From assembly GCA_037157565.1 (NCBI GenBank), contig JAZHRO010000073.1, positions 13,770,501 through 13,834,500 on the forward strand: a stretch of 64,000 bases of DNA, read 5' to 3'. Source of the DNA: Thalassia testudinum (taxonomy: Eukaryota > Streptophyta > Magnoliopsida > Alismatales > Hydrocharitaceae). The notes under the pieces are model-generated. The model was given only the letters and a program-made list of their open reading frames with translations, had not been told where the DNA came from and ran no database searches. Position 1 is the first letter of the stretch, and the number at the start of each line of letters is the position of its first letter. A program made the position numbers and the translations under genes. This document shows positions 11,173 to 21,216 of the stretch, one piece after another.

Positions 11173-12891
11173 TGACAACAACCTAATCTATTACCCTAAT
11201 TGGCTTAATCTAGGGTTAGCTCCTTAGTAAAATCATGCATTTAGAATGTGAATATTGCATTTAGTGCATGCATGCATATCATATGATTGTGTTTATTTTA
11301 GGCCTAATTATCTAATTCTAGTTTTTTGTGAATAATGCAGGTAAAGGACGTAAAATGACTTATTACACAGCAATCATAGAACCTAATCTACCTAAATTAA
11401 GTCAGATCCTAGCCTAACTTAGGAATAATGCATCCAACAGCTATATAATTGCATCGTAGTTAATTTGCTTAGCTATGTAAGTAGTAATGATATTTTTATG
11501 TTCTAACTGATAGGTAATAGTAATTGCAGATGATTTGGGGTCATGGATGATAAATTTGATAGTACGGATGGACTCAGAGCTATGATTGCAGTCCAACGAT
11601 GCAAGAATCGCCTAAATCGGAGCCCTGTAGCACCATCTACAAAGGCAAGAACATGGATGATCAGGATGATGCCACATGATTCCATCCCAATGGCTTTCCA
11701 CTACACCCTCATTCTTTGAAGGTGATCTCACGAGCTCTATGGGCGTTGGATCATCATCCAATGGCCACGAATGCACCACATAGCTCACTTAATGCGCTTC
11801 ATCAAAGGAGGTCTCATCTCAACTAGTGGATCATCATCCAGAAGCTAAGAGGAAACGAGCATGAAATCAAGAGCATGACACAAATGCACAAGCAGTGCAT
11901 TGGTCGAGCGCCCTATGCAAAGCAAGCTATGCCCATTTGAGAGGCACAGAGGAGCCAAATCATGCTCACCGTGAGGTGCACAAAATTGGACCACACAATT
12001 GCCATCAGACGGTGATGAAGCAGCCACATGACACACGAAGGAGTGTTGGATGCACACGCGCGTGATGACATGACAACACACATGGGCAGGCGATCAGCAT
12101 GCGAAGAGCGTGCAATGTGGACTCATCATAGTCGTTGATCATCAAATCAGACAGTTGTGATTGAGCGCACGTGATGCGTTTGCTGAGAAGAGTAGCAGTG
12201 ACGACCGAGCATTCCTGTCCACGAGATGGAGATTAGATGGCAGAGATGCACCACGTGGAAGCATCTGGCAGTAGCGAGCGTTGAAGGCATAATAGAGGTG
12301 AGATTTGCACGCGATCTGAGCCTTTGATCTACGATCGAATGGCTCTTGTGCAATGTGGCTTGTTGGCATGGTTAGAGCTTCTAAAAGACCCATTTTGCAC
12401 CTCATTTTTACTATAAAAAGGACCCAAGACTCCCCATTTTGGAGGCATTCCACCACCGAGCATCTCCTCCATTCTACTCCAAAAAAAGCTCTTCCTCATC
12501 CAAGTTCCTCACCTCCCCTTTACCACCAAAGGGGTCGGTTCTGCTACCCTTCCTAAAGCAATCCAAGGCCACTGAAGCACTCCTTTCCGGAGCACCACCA
12601 ATGCCCTCATCTCTACTCTAATCTCTCTATCTCTGTCTTTCAATTACTGCATTTTTAGCGTTAGTTGAAGCATGTATCTAGAGAGCCAATTATCTATCAA
12701 ATTTTATTTTAGTTATGTTTCTCTCCATTAGGAGATAATAATGGCAACTAGAAAAATCAGAATTGATTTGCAAAGCACGCCTCCTTAAGATCGACTGAGA
12801 CTCATGCCTCATTATATTATTTTTGTTTGATTGATTTCATGCCTATACTACGATGAATTTAAAATCAAAAGCGTGATCTACGACTCAAACA
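11173..12891 (+). repeat. 3' LTR of element E
   Basis: It begins TGACAACAAC after the purine tract and ends ACTCAAACA at 12891. From about 11370 it aligns with the reverse complement of the D LTR, and it has about 190 bp more at its 5' end. A TATA box is at 12411-12420 (CTATAAAAAG), with a leader downstream. E's 5' LTR is outside the window. Confidence 0.75.
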
Positions 12892-13759
12892 ATGACTTGG
12901 AGCCATGCAAAATAAAAAGGGGACAGAAGATAAAGATACAAAGCTAGGAGTTGGTTGAAGGCCAAGACTTGATTAAGGAAGAAATGAAGATCCAATTAAT
13001 GAAGAAGAGAGAGGGGGACTAGGATAACCTAACCCTACCTTTAGAACCTTAGGATACCTTATCCCAACTCCTATCCTTAGGATAGCTCAAATTGGATAAG
13101 TGAGCTCAAAAGCCAAAATTATGGATAGCATTATCCATGACCCTAATCCTTGATCCATAGAGTTGTGCTACTATCCAAGAACCTAACCAACCTATCCTAG
13201 AACCAATCCCTAATCCCAAAACCTATTTAAATCCATAAGCTCACATAATTGACTTAATATAAGTTAGTTGGGTTCATGGATCCTATTTGGACCCAACCCA
13301 TTAGACTTAGGGTCAACCAAGCCTAATTAGGAACCTATTCTCACAACCTATGTCTACAAATCCTAGCCCTACCCCGACCCACATAAGACCCACAAAATTC
13401 CTAGCTTAATCCTCTTAAGTTGGTGCCAAATTAAAAAGATTTTATCCCTTAGTGGTTGGCCAAGAGATGAGATCTTATCTTTTGGCAAGATTTCATCCCT
13501 TGGTAGCCACCCACCTAGGTTGCCTATTTTTAGAAAACTCTCATCCTATCTTAGCCCTACAACTTAGATCCTAAGGTCCTTACTCAACCAATTGTAGGCA
13601 TCACTTTTGATTAAATGTAAACCATCCAAATCAGTGATCCTAGGCACTCTAGATCAACCTTTAGGAAGCCACCTACTTTTCTGCAAAAGGAACTAGCCTC
13701 TACCCTTTGGAACATAACTTAGATACCGTTCATCATGAAATACGTAAAAAGATTTATAA
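12892..13759. other. Unclassified spacer between elements E and D
   Basis: This is 868 bp with no convincing ORF. It contains repeated short words such as 'CTTAGGATA' and 'CCTATCC'. It is the DNA into which E and D inserted and may itself be an old element fragment. Nothing else is recognisable. Confidence 0.5.
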
Positions 13760-14431
13760 CGTTGTAGTTACGAATCACACCAAAACAAATAAACTTATAA
13801 GTTAGAAATAGTGAGTCCTGAGTCGTTCATGGGGAGGTAAAATGAGATTCTCAAAGCATTTCATACTAACTAATCTAACCTAATGCAAGAATAGAAATAG
13901 AGACAAGATATTCATAGAATCAACTTTTTATTGCTACTTCAAAAGAGTTCTAAACTAGTAATCAAAACAACTATACTAAAGAGTAGAGAGAGCGAAAAAT
14001 ATATGAAGGACGAAGCCACTTAAGGGAGGCTTGTGTGAAGTGCGGCAGTACTTCAGATCTAGAGCATTGATAAGAAGACCAGAGAGAGATGCTGCAAAGA
14101 AAGAGAAGCTAGAGATGTGTCTAGTTGGAGTCCCTCTCAAAAGGGGTCCCTGGGGCTCTTTTTATAGCTAAAATAAGGAACAAAGCAGGCATTTTGGCTC
14201 CCAAAACCATGCAACACCTTAGGTTTGATCAGATCCGTCGATCGGGAGATCAACAGATTAAATTGCCCCTTAAAATAGCCTCCAACGTGCCTTTCACATG
14301 TGGACTGCACCAAATTGCAACATGTGGCAGTCGCTGGATCGTCCGATCCGCTCCTTGCACCCTTCACACATGCACGTGCACTTTTGATTTCGACCGTTCG
14401 ATCTAAGATATCAATAGCTCTCGATGTGCGT
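13760..14431 (-). repeat. Element D LTR, segment 1
   Basis: It starts (plus coordinates) CGTTGTAGTTACG, matching the TGTTGTAGCTACG start of the A LTR. A TATA box lies at 14156-14169 (minus strand AGCTATAAAAAGAG). It is interrupted after TGCGT (14427-14431) by element C. Confidence 0.75.
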
Positions 14432-15631
14432 TGATAGTGAGAGTTTCGCTTATTTATGATAGCAATAGAAGGATATGTCGTCGTAATTAATGTGGTGGAA
14501 ACCTCTCAATCAAAGATTAACATAGATACCAATTTAAACCATGAAAAGGATGTCGTATCCACAGGGAGGAACAGACTAATAAGTTCACAAAATATTTTTT
14601 TCCTTTGTACTTATTCAATCACGTGCACAATCCGTGTTCAAATCTGATGCAAAACAAGGCGAAAAGAAGGAAACGTAATTATTTAGAAATGCAGGGATAT
14701 GGATGTAATTTTCCTTTCATGAAATAACTTGTAATGGCATGTAGCATAGTTGTATTTCAAGGCATGGGGCTTTCTCTTTTAGGTCATGTGGGTGTATGGA
14801 TGAGATCTTATGTATTTATCACATCACCATTTAAGAGTCAAGTGCATGAAAGAAACACTATAACATGTAAGGGTATGCATGCAATTTCACTCAAATATAT
14901 TAATCCACTAAATAATGCAATAGGGTTTTTGGCAATGGCACAAATGGTAATTTTTAATTTCACCAAAAACAGAGGAAATTTCCTCTCTCCTCTTTACACG
15001 TGTGGAGGCTTGGTGGCCAGCCGACCGAGGCCCACCGGCGGTGCATGGGAGAGAGGTGATCGCGACGGCTAGGGAAGCACGGCCGGAGGTCGCGGGTGGT
15101 GGTCAACCGGAGGGCTTGACACCGGTGGAGCTTGCTGCAGGGGGCTGTCACCGCTGCTAGTATCGCGTGCACGCGTGGGTTGGCATCGCGGTGGTCGCGC
15201 GAGAGGTGCACCGTGCAAGGCAGGTTGTTGGGCAGGCTGGAGGCACGCTGGTTGCCTGCTGTTCCTGGAGGCAAGGATGCTAGAGGCTCACGCTACTGCT
15301 GCAAAGAAGCGGAGGAGCGGTGAGATCTGCAGTGTGGGCACGGGCGCTGGTGCTACTGAAGGTTGGCACACAAGGGCACTGAAGGGGCACTGTGAGAGCG
15401 TTGTACGGGTGCAGGGAGGCGTGCGCCTACAGAGGGTGCACAGGGGCGCTGTCGTGGGTGCTTTAGGTGGAAGGCAATGGTGCGGGTGCATGAGGGCATT
15501 TAATGCAGGGCAGTGAGAGCGCTGGAAGAGGCATGGTGAGAGCGCAGGTGAAGCACCTACAGAGGACGCGCAAGGGTGTTGGAGGTGGAAGGCGATAGCG
15601 CAGTGGCGTGGCGAGGGCAGGATGGGGTGGG

Positions 15632-15880
15632 GCGCCTGCAAGCGATGCGGAGAAGGGCGATGAGGCTGCGCCTGCAGAGGGTGTGCAAGGGCGGTGAGGC
15701 TACGCCTGCAGAGGGTGCGCAAGGGTGTTGAGCGCCTGCAGGCAGTGCAGAGAAGGGCGATGAGGCTACGCCTACAGAGGGTGCGCAAGGGCGGTGAGGC
15801 TGCGCCTGCAGAGGGCATGCAAGGGCGTTGAGCACCTGCAAGCAGTGCAGAGAAGGGCGATGAGGCTGGGTACAGGCACC
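15632..15880. repeat. GC-rich minisatellite in C LTR, 100-bp period
   Basis: Units start at 15632, 15732 and 15832, each with GC(G/A)CCTGCA. Within a unit, a shorter word around 'GCCTGCAGAGGGTG' repeats. The same 100-bp period occurs in the other LTR. Confidence 0.8.
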
Positions 15881-16242
15881 GGTGGGCCTGCGTAGGTGAG
15901 GGCGGTGGGTGCGGCGTTGGTGCATGGTGCAAGAAGTCTTAATGGTTGGGTTCGCCCTCTCCACAGTGGAGAAGGTGGAGAAGAAGGGATCCCCTCCCAG
16001 GGGGAAAGAAGAACCGAAGATCCAACCCTTTACCAAGCCTCTCCATCTCTTATCTCCTCTCCCCGTGTGAGTTAAGGGATTTTCAAATCCCTTACTAATT
16101 TTGGCCGGTGGCTGTTGGGGGTGTTGAGGCCGGCCGGAGATTGGGTGAGGTGAAGTTGAGGCAGTTGTTGGGGGAAATTTCTTTCACCCCCTGTTCTTTT
16201 CCAACCTTATTCCTACGACAACAAAATATAAAATAATTACAT

Positions 16243-16314
16243 ATTAAGTTATAGAATGAGATAAAATAGATGTAAACTTAAATAATGATGCATGCAAACA
16301 TTCTATAACTTAAT
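16243..16314. repeat. Perfect 16-bp inverted repeat in C LTR U3
   Basis: ATTAAGTTATAGAATG (16243-16258) and its exact reverse complement (16299-16314) are separated by 40 bp. The other LTR keeps it with a few mismatches (about 23027-23100). Confidence 0.8.
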
Positions 16315-16391
16315 GTAGTTATTAACAAACCTAAAAGGTAGGAATAAAGTTAACCTAGGCATAACAATAGTCCATTAAAATGGAGTCATCA

Positions 16392-16429
16392 AGTACCCCA
16401 ATGCCTAAGATTTGCTAGTCCCTAGCAAA
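16392..16429 (-). promoter_or_regulatory. Hairpin plus polypurine tract before the 3' LTR of C
   Basis: The minus strand reads TTTGCTAGGGACTAGCAAA (16429-16411), an 8-bp stem with a GGA loop. It is followed by TCTTAGGCATTGGGGTACT up to the LTR start. Confidence 0.75.
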
Positions 16430-18141
16430 AATGAAAACTAATAGAAGTAATTAGAAGATTTCTTCTTTTCTTATTTCAAAACTTTAGAGATGCAGACAAA
16501 TGTGATGTGATAATAGCCTAGGTAACAGGTCCAAGTGAAAAAGCCATTTTGCATTTGCAGTTCGTACTTATCCCTTAGTAAATATTTTTATCAGGATAGG
16601 CAACTACTTCCCTCGGGGATAAAGCAGAAAATAATTTGTAAATTGATTTCGGCTTTAGGCGTAGGTAGGAGATATCGAGTTGAATGGATTTGTATTTGGT
16701 GGCACACACTCATCTGGTGCTACATGTAATCTAGTACTACAAACTCTAGATCTCTAGATTATTAGACAAGTCAACTCGAAGAGAGGCTAAACAACTGTGC
16801 TCTCTTGATGTTCCTAGGCACTCACTCTTTTCTTTCTTTTCTTTGTGAGATCACAAATCTCACCAGATTTAGTAATTGCACTCACTGTTTGGTGGCCTCA
16901 CATGGCATCCACATTCAATTAAAGTCCCAATAACTCTACAACTATGTTAGAGTCCTCAACCAGTATTCGGGCGATCAGGAATACTAAAAGGTAGGTATGG
17001 GTTATATTTGGTGTAACGCGATAAGTGTTTTGTTGCCTCAGAAACAATGTTACAATGATAACCCTAGACTCTTTTCTTTTCCTTTTCTCTCTCTTTTCTT
17101 CTATTTTTCTATTTTTATTGTTTCTTCTTCTTCTTCTTCTTTTCGTTTCTTTTTGTTTTTGTTTCTTTTTCAATCAACACAACACGATACAGACTTCTAT
17201 TTATGAGGCATTATTAGGGATGATGATGGTCAAGAGGATATTGTGTGGCTTATTTGGTGGAAGTGCCTATTCTCGGCATCGGGAAGGAATGAATAGGACG
17301 GGCATATTCTGACCTTTGACACTATTACCCTCCTTCAGCTGAGAACTCTATGAAGGACGGTCGTAACCACCCACCATAGTCATAGCTTTATTAAGACTCA
17401 ATCTCTGTGTATCTACCTTATTTGGTGACTCTCAGGAATTTACACAACGTACGCATACAGGAATAGAGAATGAAAACTATGCCTAACTCTGAAGTATCAT
17501 CATCAAATTGTCCAAAACATAAGAGTCCTTGCACTAGACTTAGCGCACCAGTAATCTCTCTACTTTCTTCTCACAATATGAGGTGGTTCTACTAGAAGAT
17601 AGTATGCCTGACTCCCTATTAACTCTCTAAGGGTTCAGTAGACTACAAATGCTTATTGGTTTTCTTCAAGAATCCATTACCTAGTCTACGTGCACGTGAA
17701 ATAAATGTATTGGATTCTAAACTTAAGAAATAATTCAGGAAGAAAAGCCTCCAATGACAGAGGTATTCTACTAGGGACTAACCCATTCATCTCAAGAAAA
17801 GAGAAATTTTTTTTCTTATCAATGCAATCCTAAATGCATGAATACTTCCTAAAATGCAAAATGCACCCCCCCATGCCTAAATCCTACAATGTCCCCATTG
17901 TAAAATTAAAACAAGGGGAGAAAGGAAAGAAATCACCTGACAATGGTATTATTCGGAACGCTGGGTTTCCTCCCAACAAGCGCTGCATTTTCTGTCAGCA
18001 GCCAAACTTAGAAGGAACCTGTAAGTCTGGTTCTAGACAGAAAAGTTTAGGCCCTAAAAATATGCGTAAAAGTGGGGGCCTAGAAAACAGGTAGCCACGG
18101 ATGTTGGCAAGCTGATGATACAACGTAATCCCAAATGCTTG
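16430..18141 (-). other. 3' noncoding region of element C
   Basis: It lies between the accessory ORF and the polypurine tract. It contains a segment shared with D and E (16430-16760) and a long CT-rich stretch (17070-17175, purine-rich in the element's sense). An internal hairpin plus purine tract is annotated separately. No supported ORF. Confidence 0.7.
17864..17900 (-). promoter_or_regulatory. Internal hairpin plus purine tract, element C
   Basis: The minus strand reads CAATGGGGACATTG (17900-17887), then about 11 nt, then CATGGGGGGGTG (17875-17864). It lies about 240 nt beyond the ORF stop. It repeats the logic and the 'TTAGGCAT' plus G-run wording of the PPT at the 3' LTR. Confidence 0.55.
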
Positions 18142-19983
18142 CTAGAAGATATGAAAGCGGAGAACCTCGTTGGCTACCTTGGGAGGTCTAGGAATAACAA
18201 AAGGAATATGAAAAGGGACCTCCCAAAATGGAATAAGTGGAGGATAACAAGGATCCTCCAAAGCAAGATAGGTTTTAAAAGATATAAACATTAATATTTG
18301 AAACCCTTGAATGGCAAGACTAAAAGTACAAGCATCAATCCACACTCGCCATTCTACCCAAGGATGTACTGGCCTAATATGTTCTCCAGAAAGAATGTAC
18401 ATGAGCAGAGATCTGAGCCAAGGATCGGTAAGGGAGTATAAGGGTTATTTGTAGTGCTGGAAGGTAATAGTTAAGTCCAATGAGGGCTTAGTCAATGTCA
18501 GGTCTAATTCCAACAATGATTCAGATTGTGTATACTCCCTAACAGTTGTAGACAACTTCACGTTACCTTGCCTAGCATTAATGATCGGAGTTATATTTGA
18601 ATCAAGGGTACACTCCAAATTACAACTCTTTGATGGCTCGGTCAACATATCAGAATCATTATCATTAAGCTCATCCTCGGATTCGTTTGGTTCACTCAAA
18701 TTTTTGTTGGGGTGTATATGTGATTCATTAGGAGTTGGATCAATATCCTTAATGATTCCTAAAAAATTATCAGTCTTAATGTTTTGGAGCAAGCCTACAT
18801 CACTGAATTTGTTATTCTTCTCAGGGTATAAATCCTCGATTAACATGTTTTGTCCCTGAGAGTCTCCCCTAGGCTTCTCACTATTTTGTTTGTCCTCCTT
18901 TAATATCAACTCCTGTTTTGATGGAGGATGACTCTCAAAAGAAGGGAGGAATCTGGATTTCACCATATTGTTTATATCCTTTGGATGTAAATCCTCAAAT
19001 AATAAATAATTCCCCTGTGATTCACTCTAGATTTTCAGTCCAGGTTCCTCTATTGGGGCATCCTCATTCTGTGAAATAGACTCTTCATATTCCTGATACC
19101 AAAATTGATCTAATTCATCCTTCATTCCCCTAGGGTCACCTTCATTGGGTGCATTTAAATCCTCACGATGCTGAATGGTAGGTGTTGATTCCCTAAGAGG
19201 AGGGTCAAGAGTAGGCTCACTAAGGGTAGAATGGGATTCCACCAGATAATCAATCGGGGAAGCATTAAGAACAATACAACCTTGACCCGAGTTAATAGGG
19301 GTAATGAGAATACTGTCATTGGGGTCAAGGTCCTCAAGACGTACCATCTTCCCTTGCTTTTGACTCCAATAAAGCTCGAGTGGATAATTACTATGATCGT
19401 TCTCCTCTAGTGGCCGGGTCTCATTGGGAGAGTCTAAGTGATAGCTACATAAAATTGGATCCCTATTGTCATTTGTTTCCTCATAATTATTTGCATGATC
19501 ATGATCGTATGGGTAGGGATCAGAATTACTAGGAAGCGTGCAGATAAGCTGTCTTATTTCTTCATTTAACGGTTGACTATTCCTCAACATCTCTGCCATT
19601 GATTCCATCATTTCCTTTTGCTGTTTTTGCATTTCTATCATAAAAGAGGAGAGGCTACTATTATCAGGTTGGGGAGGATAGTCAATTTTAGGCTCTGGTT
19701 GCCTAGGGGTATCGGTCCAACCTTGATACGGAAAATCATGAAGGGTGGGAGGGTTGGGTGTTTGCATGGAAGTAGGGATTTCAGGGTTGGAAAATCCCGC
19801 TCCTAGGCTCTACTCAAAAGTGGGAGTTATCAAGCCAGTACTCCTAGGATAGGAATGTGAATGATCCCATGAATTGTCAATGTACCCATCAAAGGATGGA
19901 TACGCTCGAAGCATGGGATCCTAGTTAAAAGATTGGAAGTATTGACTATGATAATCTAAATGATAGGAGTAAGGGTGATCCAT
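18142..19983 (-). pseudogene. Accessory ORF of element C, 613 codons with four in-frame stops
   Basis: One frame runs from ATG 19983 to the stop at 18142, broken by TAG at 19921-19923, TAG at 19810-19812, TAG at 19027-19029 and TAA at 18445-18447. No frameshift is needed. The N-terminus is rich in Tyr, Ser, Pro and Asp. The middle is very acidic and carries three copies of a motif of the form SQG-x5-EDL-x-P. The C-terminal 85 residues (18402-18142) are aromatic and hydrophobic, with a possible membrane or core segment. No zinc knuckle, protease, RT or integrase motif is visible. I do not recognise the family. Its position matches the accessory ORFs of A, B and G. Athila relatives can carry an extra env-like ORF, but I see no specific support for that here. 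Confidence 0.7.
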
Positions 19984-21195
19984 TTCTATAAGAAAAAGAG
20001 TTTTAACTCTCTTAGGATTTAAAAGAATTCAGAACACAAGCAGAAACTTCCTAGAGAGTTCTAACACTGTCAAAGCAAATGCAAATCCAGTGGGATCTAT
20101 TTTTAGTAGATTGTAGGTCTTAGAATTAAATGTTCAGTTGGTGGCCAAACAAGTTTTGCAAAAATTATGCTTCCTAGGCCAACCTTCACTTGTGCCTATA
20201 ACCTACCCGCAAGGGATGGAAGTCTCGAATCGAGCCCACACACGAGGAACTGAAGTAACTTGGTGGATAGGCTTGTTGATTTCCAACTAACTTCCCTTGT
20301 GGTGCAAAAGAGGGGAGGTAGAGATTTATCTAGTGACTTTATGTGTGAGGTGCACAGTGTCTCAGGTGTGCAAATATACGATCGTGTTTTGAGTTTTGAA
20401 ATTTTGCAAACAAGATCCTTTTGCACACAATTTTAAGTCACAGATTTTAAGGTCCAACCTCTTAGCAGTCCCAATTTTTAAAGTGACCACTGAATTAATT
20501 CGATTCAAGCACTTAGTGGTCTTACCAGATGCATGACAGGTAATTGATGCTTAAGAGAAGACGTACCTTACTCCAGCGTTCTTCGTGCAATAAGGTATGT
20601 AATATAGTAAAAATAAACTAAATGCTGCTCATTCAGTCCTAGATGGTCTTCCTAGAGATATGTAGCTTCTAGTAGGCAGTTCAAACTTTTTTTTTAATAA
20701 TAATAATAAGTGAATAGACCTAATCTAACTAACTAACCGACATGCAGTTCAAACAATTCAAATAATCCTATATTCTAAATAAATGGGAACACGCTCCCAA
20801 AAATACGCTCCCAAATACAAGAGCGATAAGAAATCAAGAAGCACTGGGAACACGTTCCCAAAAATACCCGACAAGGGTCCAAAAAGATAGAAATTAAATT
20901 CCAATGTCTATCTAAACTAAATCTAACTAAGATCTTCTGACTAAATCAAAAACAGGCTTCTCCGTAAGCCTAAGCACGTGGGATCAAGGCCCACGTGTTC
21001 CTGTTGCGGCCTCCAGGTGACATCAAGGTCCACCAAAAAGATCATCTCCACTGTGCGTGTCGTTCAAGGTCAATGTCGTCACTCTGCTGCGCCTATCGCC
21101 TCGTCAGATTCCTCACATAATAAAAAATTTGATCAAATAACTACGCAACTCAGAATATTCAAAAATAATAACATGAATCTATTGCATCTGTTGCC

Positions 21196-21213
21196 TCCCC
21201 GACAACGACGCCA
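21196..21213 (-). promoter_or_regulatory. Primer-binding site, element C
   Basis: The minus strand reads TGGCGTCGTTGTCGGGGA, the Athila/Tat-type PBS with transitions, three bases from the LTR end. Confidence 0.8.
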
Positions 21214-21216
21214 TTT

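Larger units (their letters stand above)
10734..12891 (+). mobile_element. Element E: 3' end of a plus-strand Athila/Tat-like element
   Basis: The 3' internal region (10734-11172) matches the corresponding minus-strand parts of D (47750-48150) and C (16392-16760), including a conserved stretch around 'GAGTGTGAGCCACC'. It ends in a hairpin plus purine tract and is followed by an LTR (11173-12891). The rest of E lies to the left, beyond the inserted element A. No coding sequence of E is visible. Confidence 0.75.
14432..16391 (-). repeat. 3' LTR of element C
   Basis: It pairs with 21217-23176. From 14443 to about 15140 I count only two differences from the other LTR. From about 15145 to 15900 the pair differs by very roughly 15 percent, and near 16130-16391 by a few percent. 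The GC-rich part holds a 100-bp minisatellite. Long frames inside (14734-15072, 15288-15932, 15557-16036) recur in the other LTR and look like repeat artefacts. Confidence 0.9.

Noticed and set aside
14734..15072. 112-aa plus-strand ORF identical in two places (also 21519-21857)
   Set aside because: The identity is explained by the two C LTRs; it is antisense to the element's transcription and has no domain signal.
15288..16036. Long minus-strand frames (214 and 159 aa) rich in Pro, Ala, Leu and Arg in the C LTR
   Set aside because: They run through the 100-bp GC-rich minisatellite in two overlapping frames at once and recur in the other LTR (22065-22717). Open frames here reflect repeat composition, not coding.
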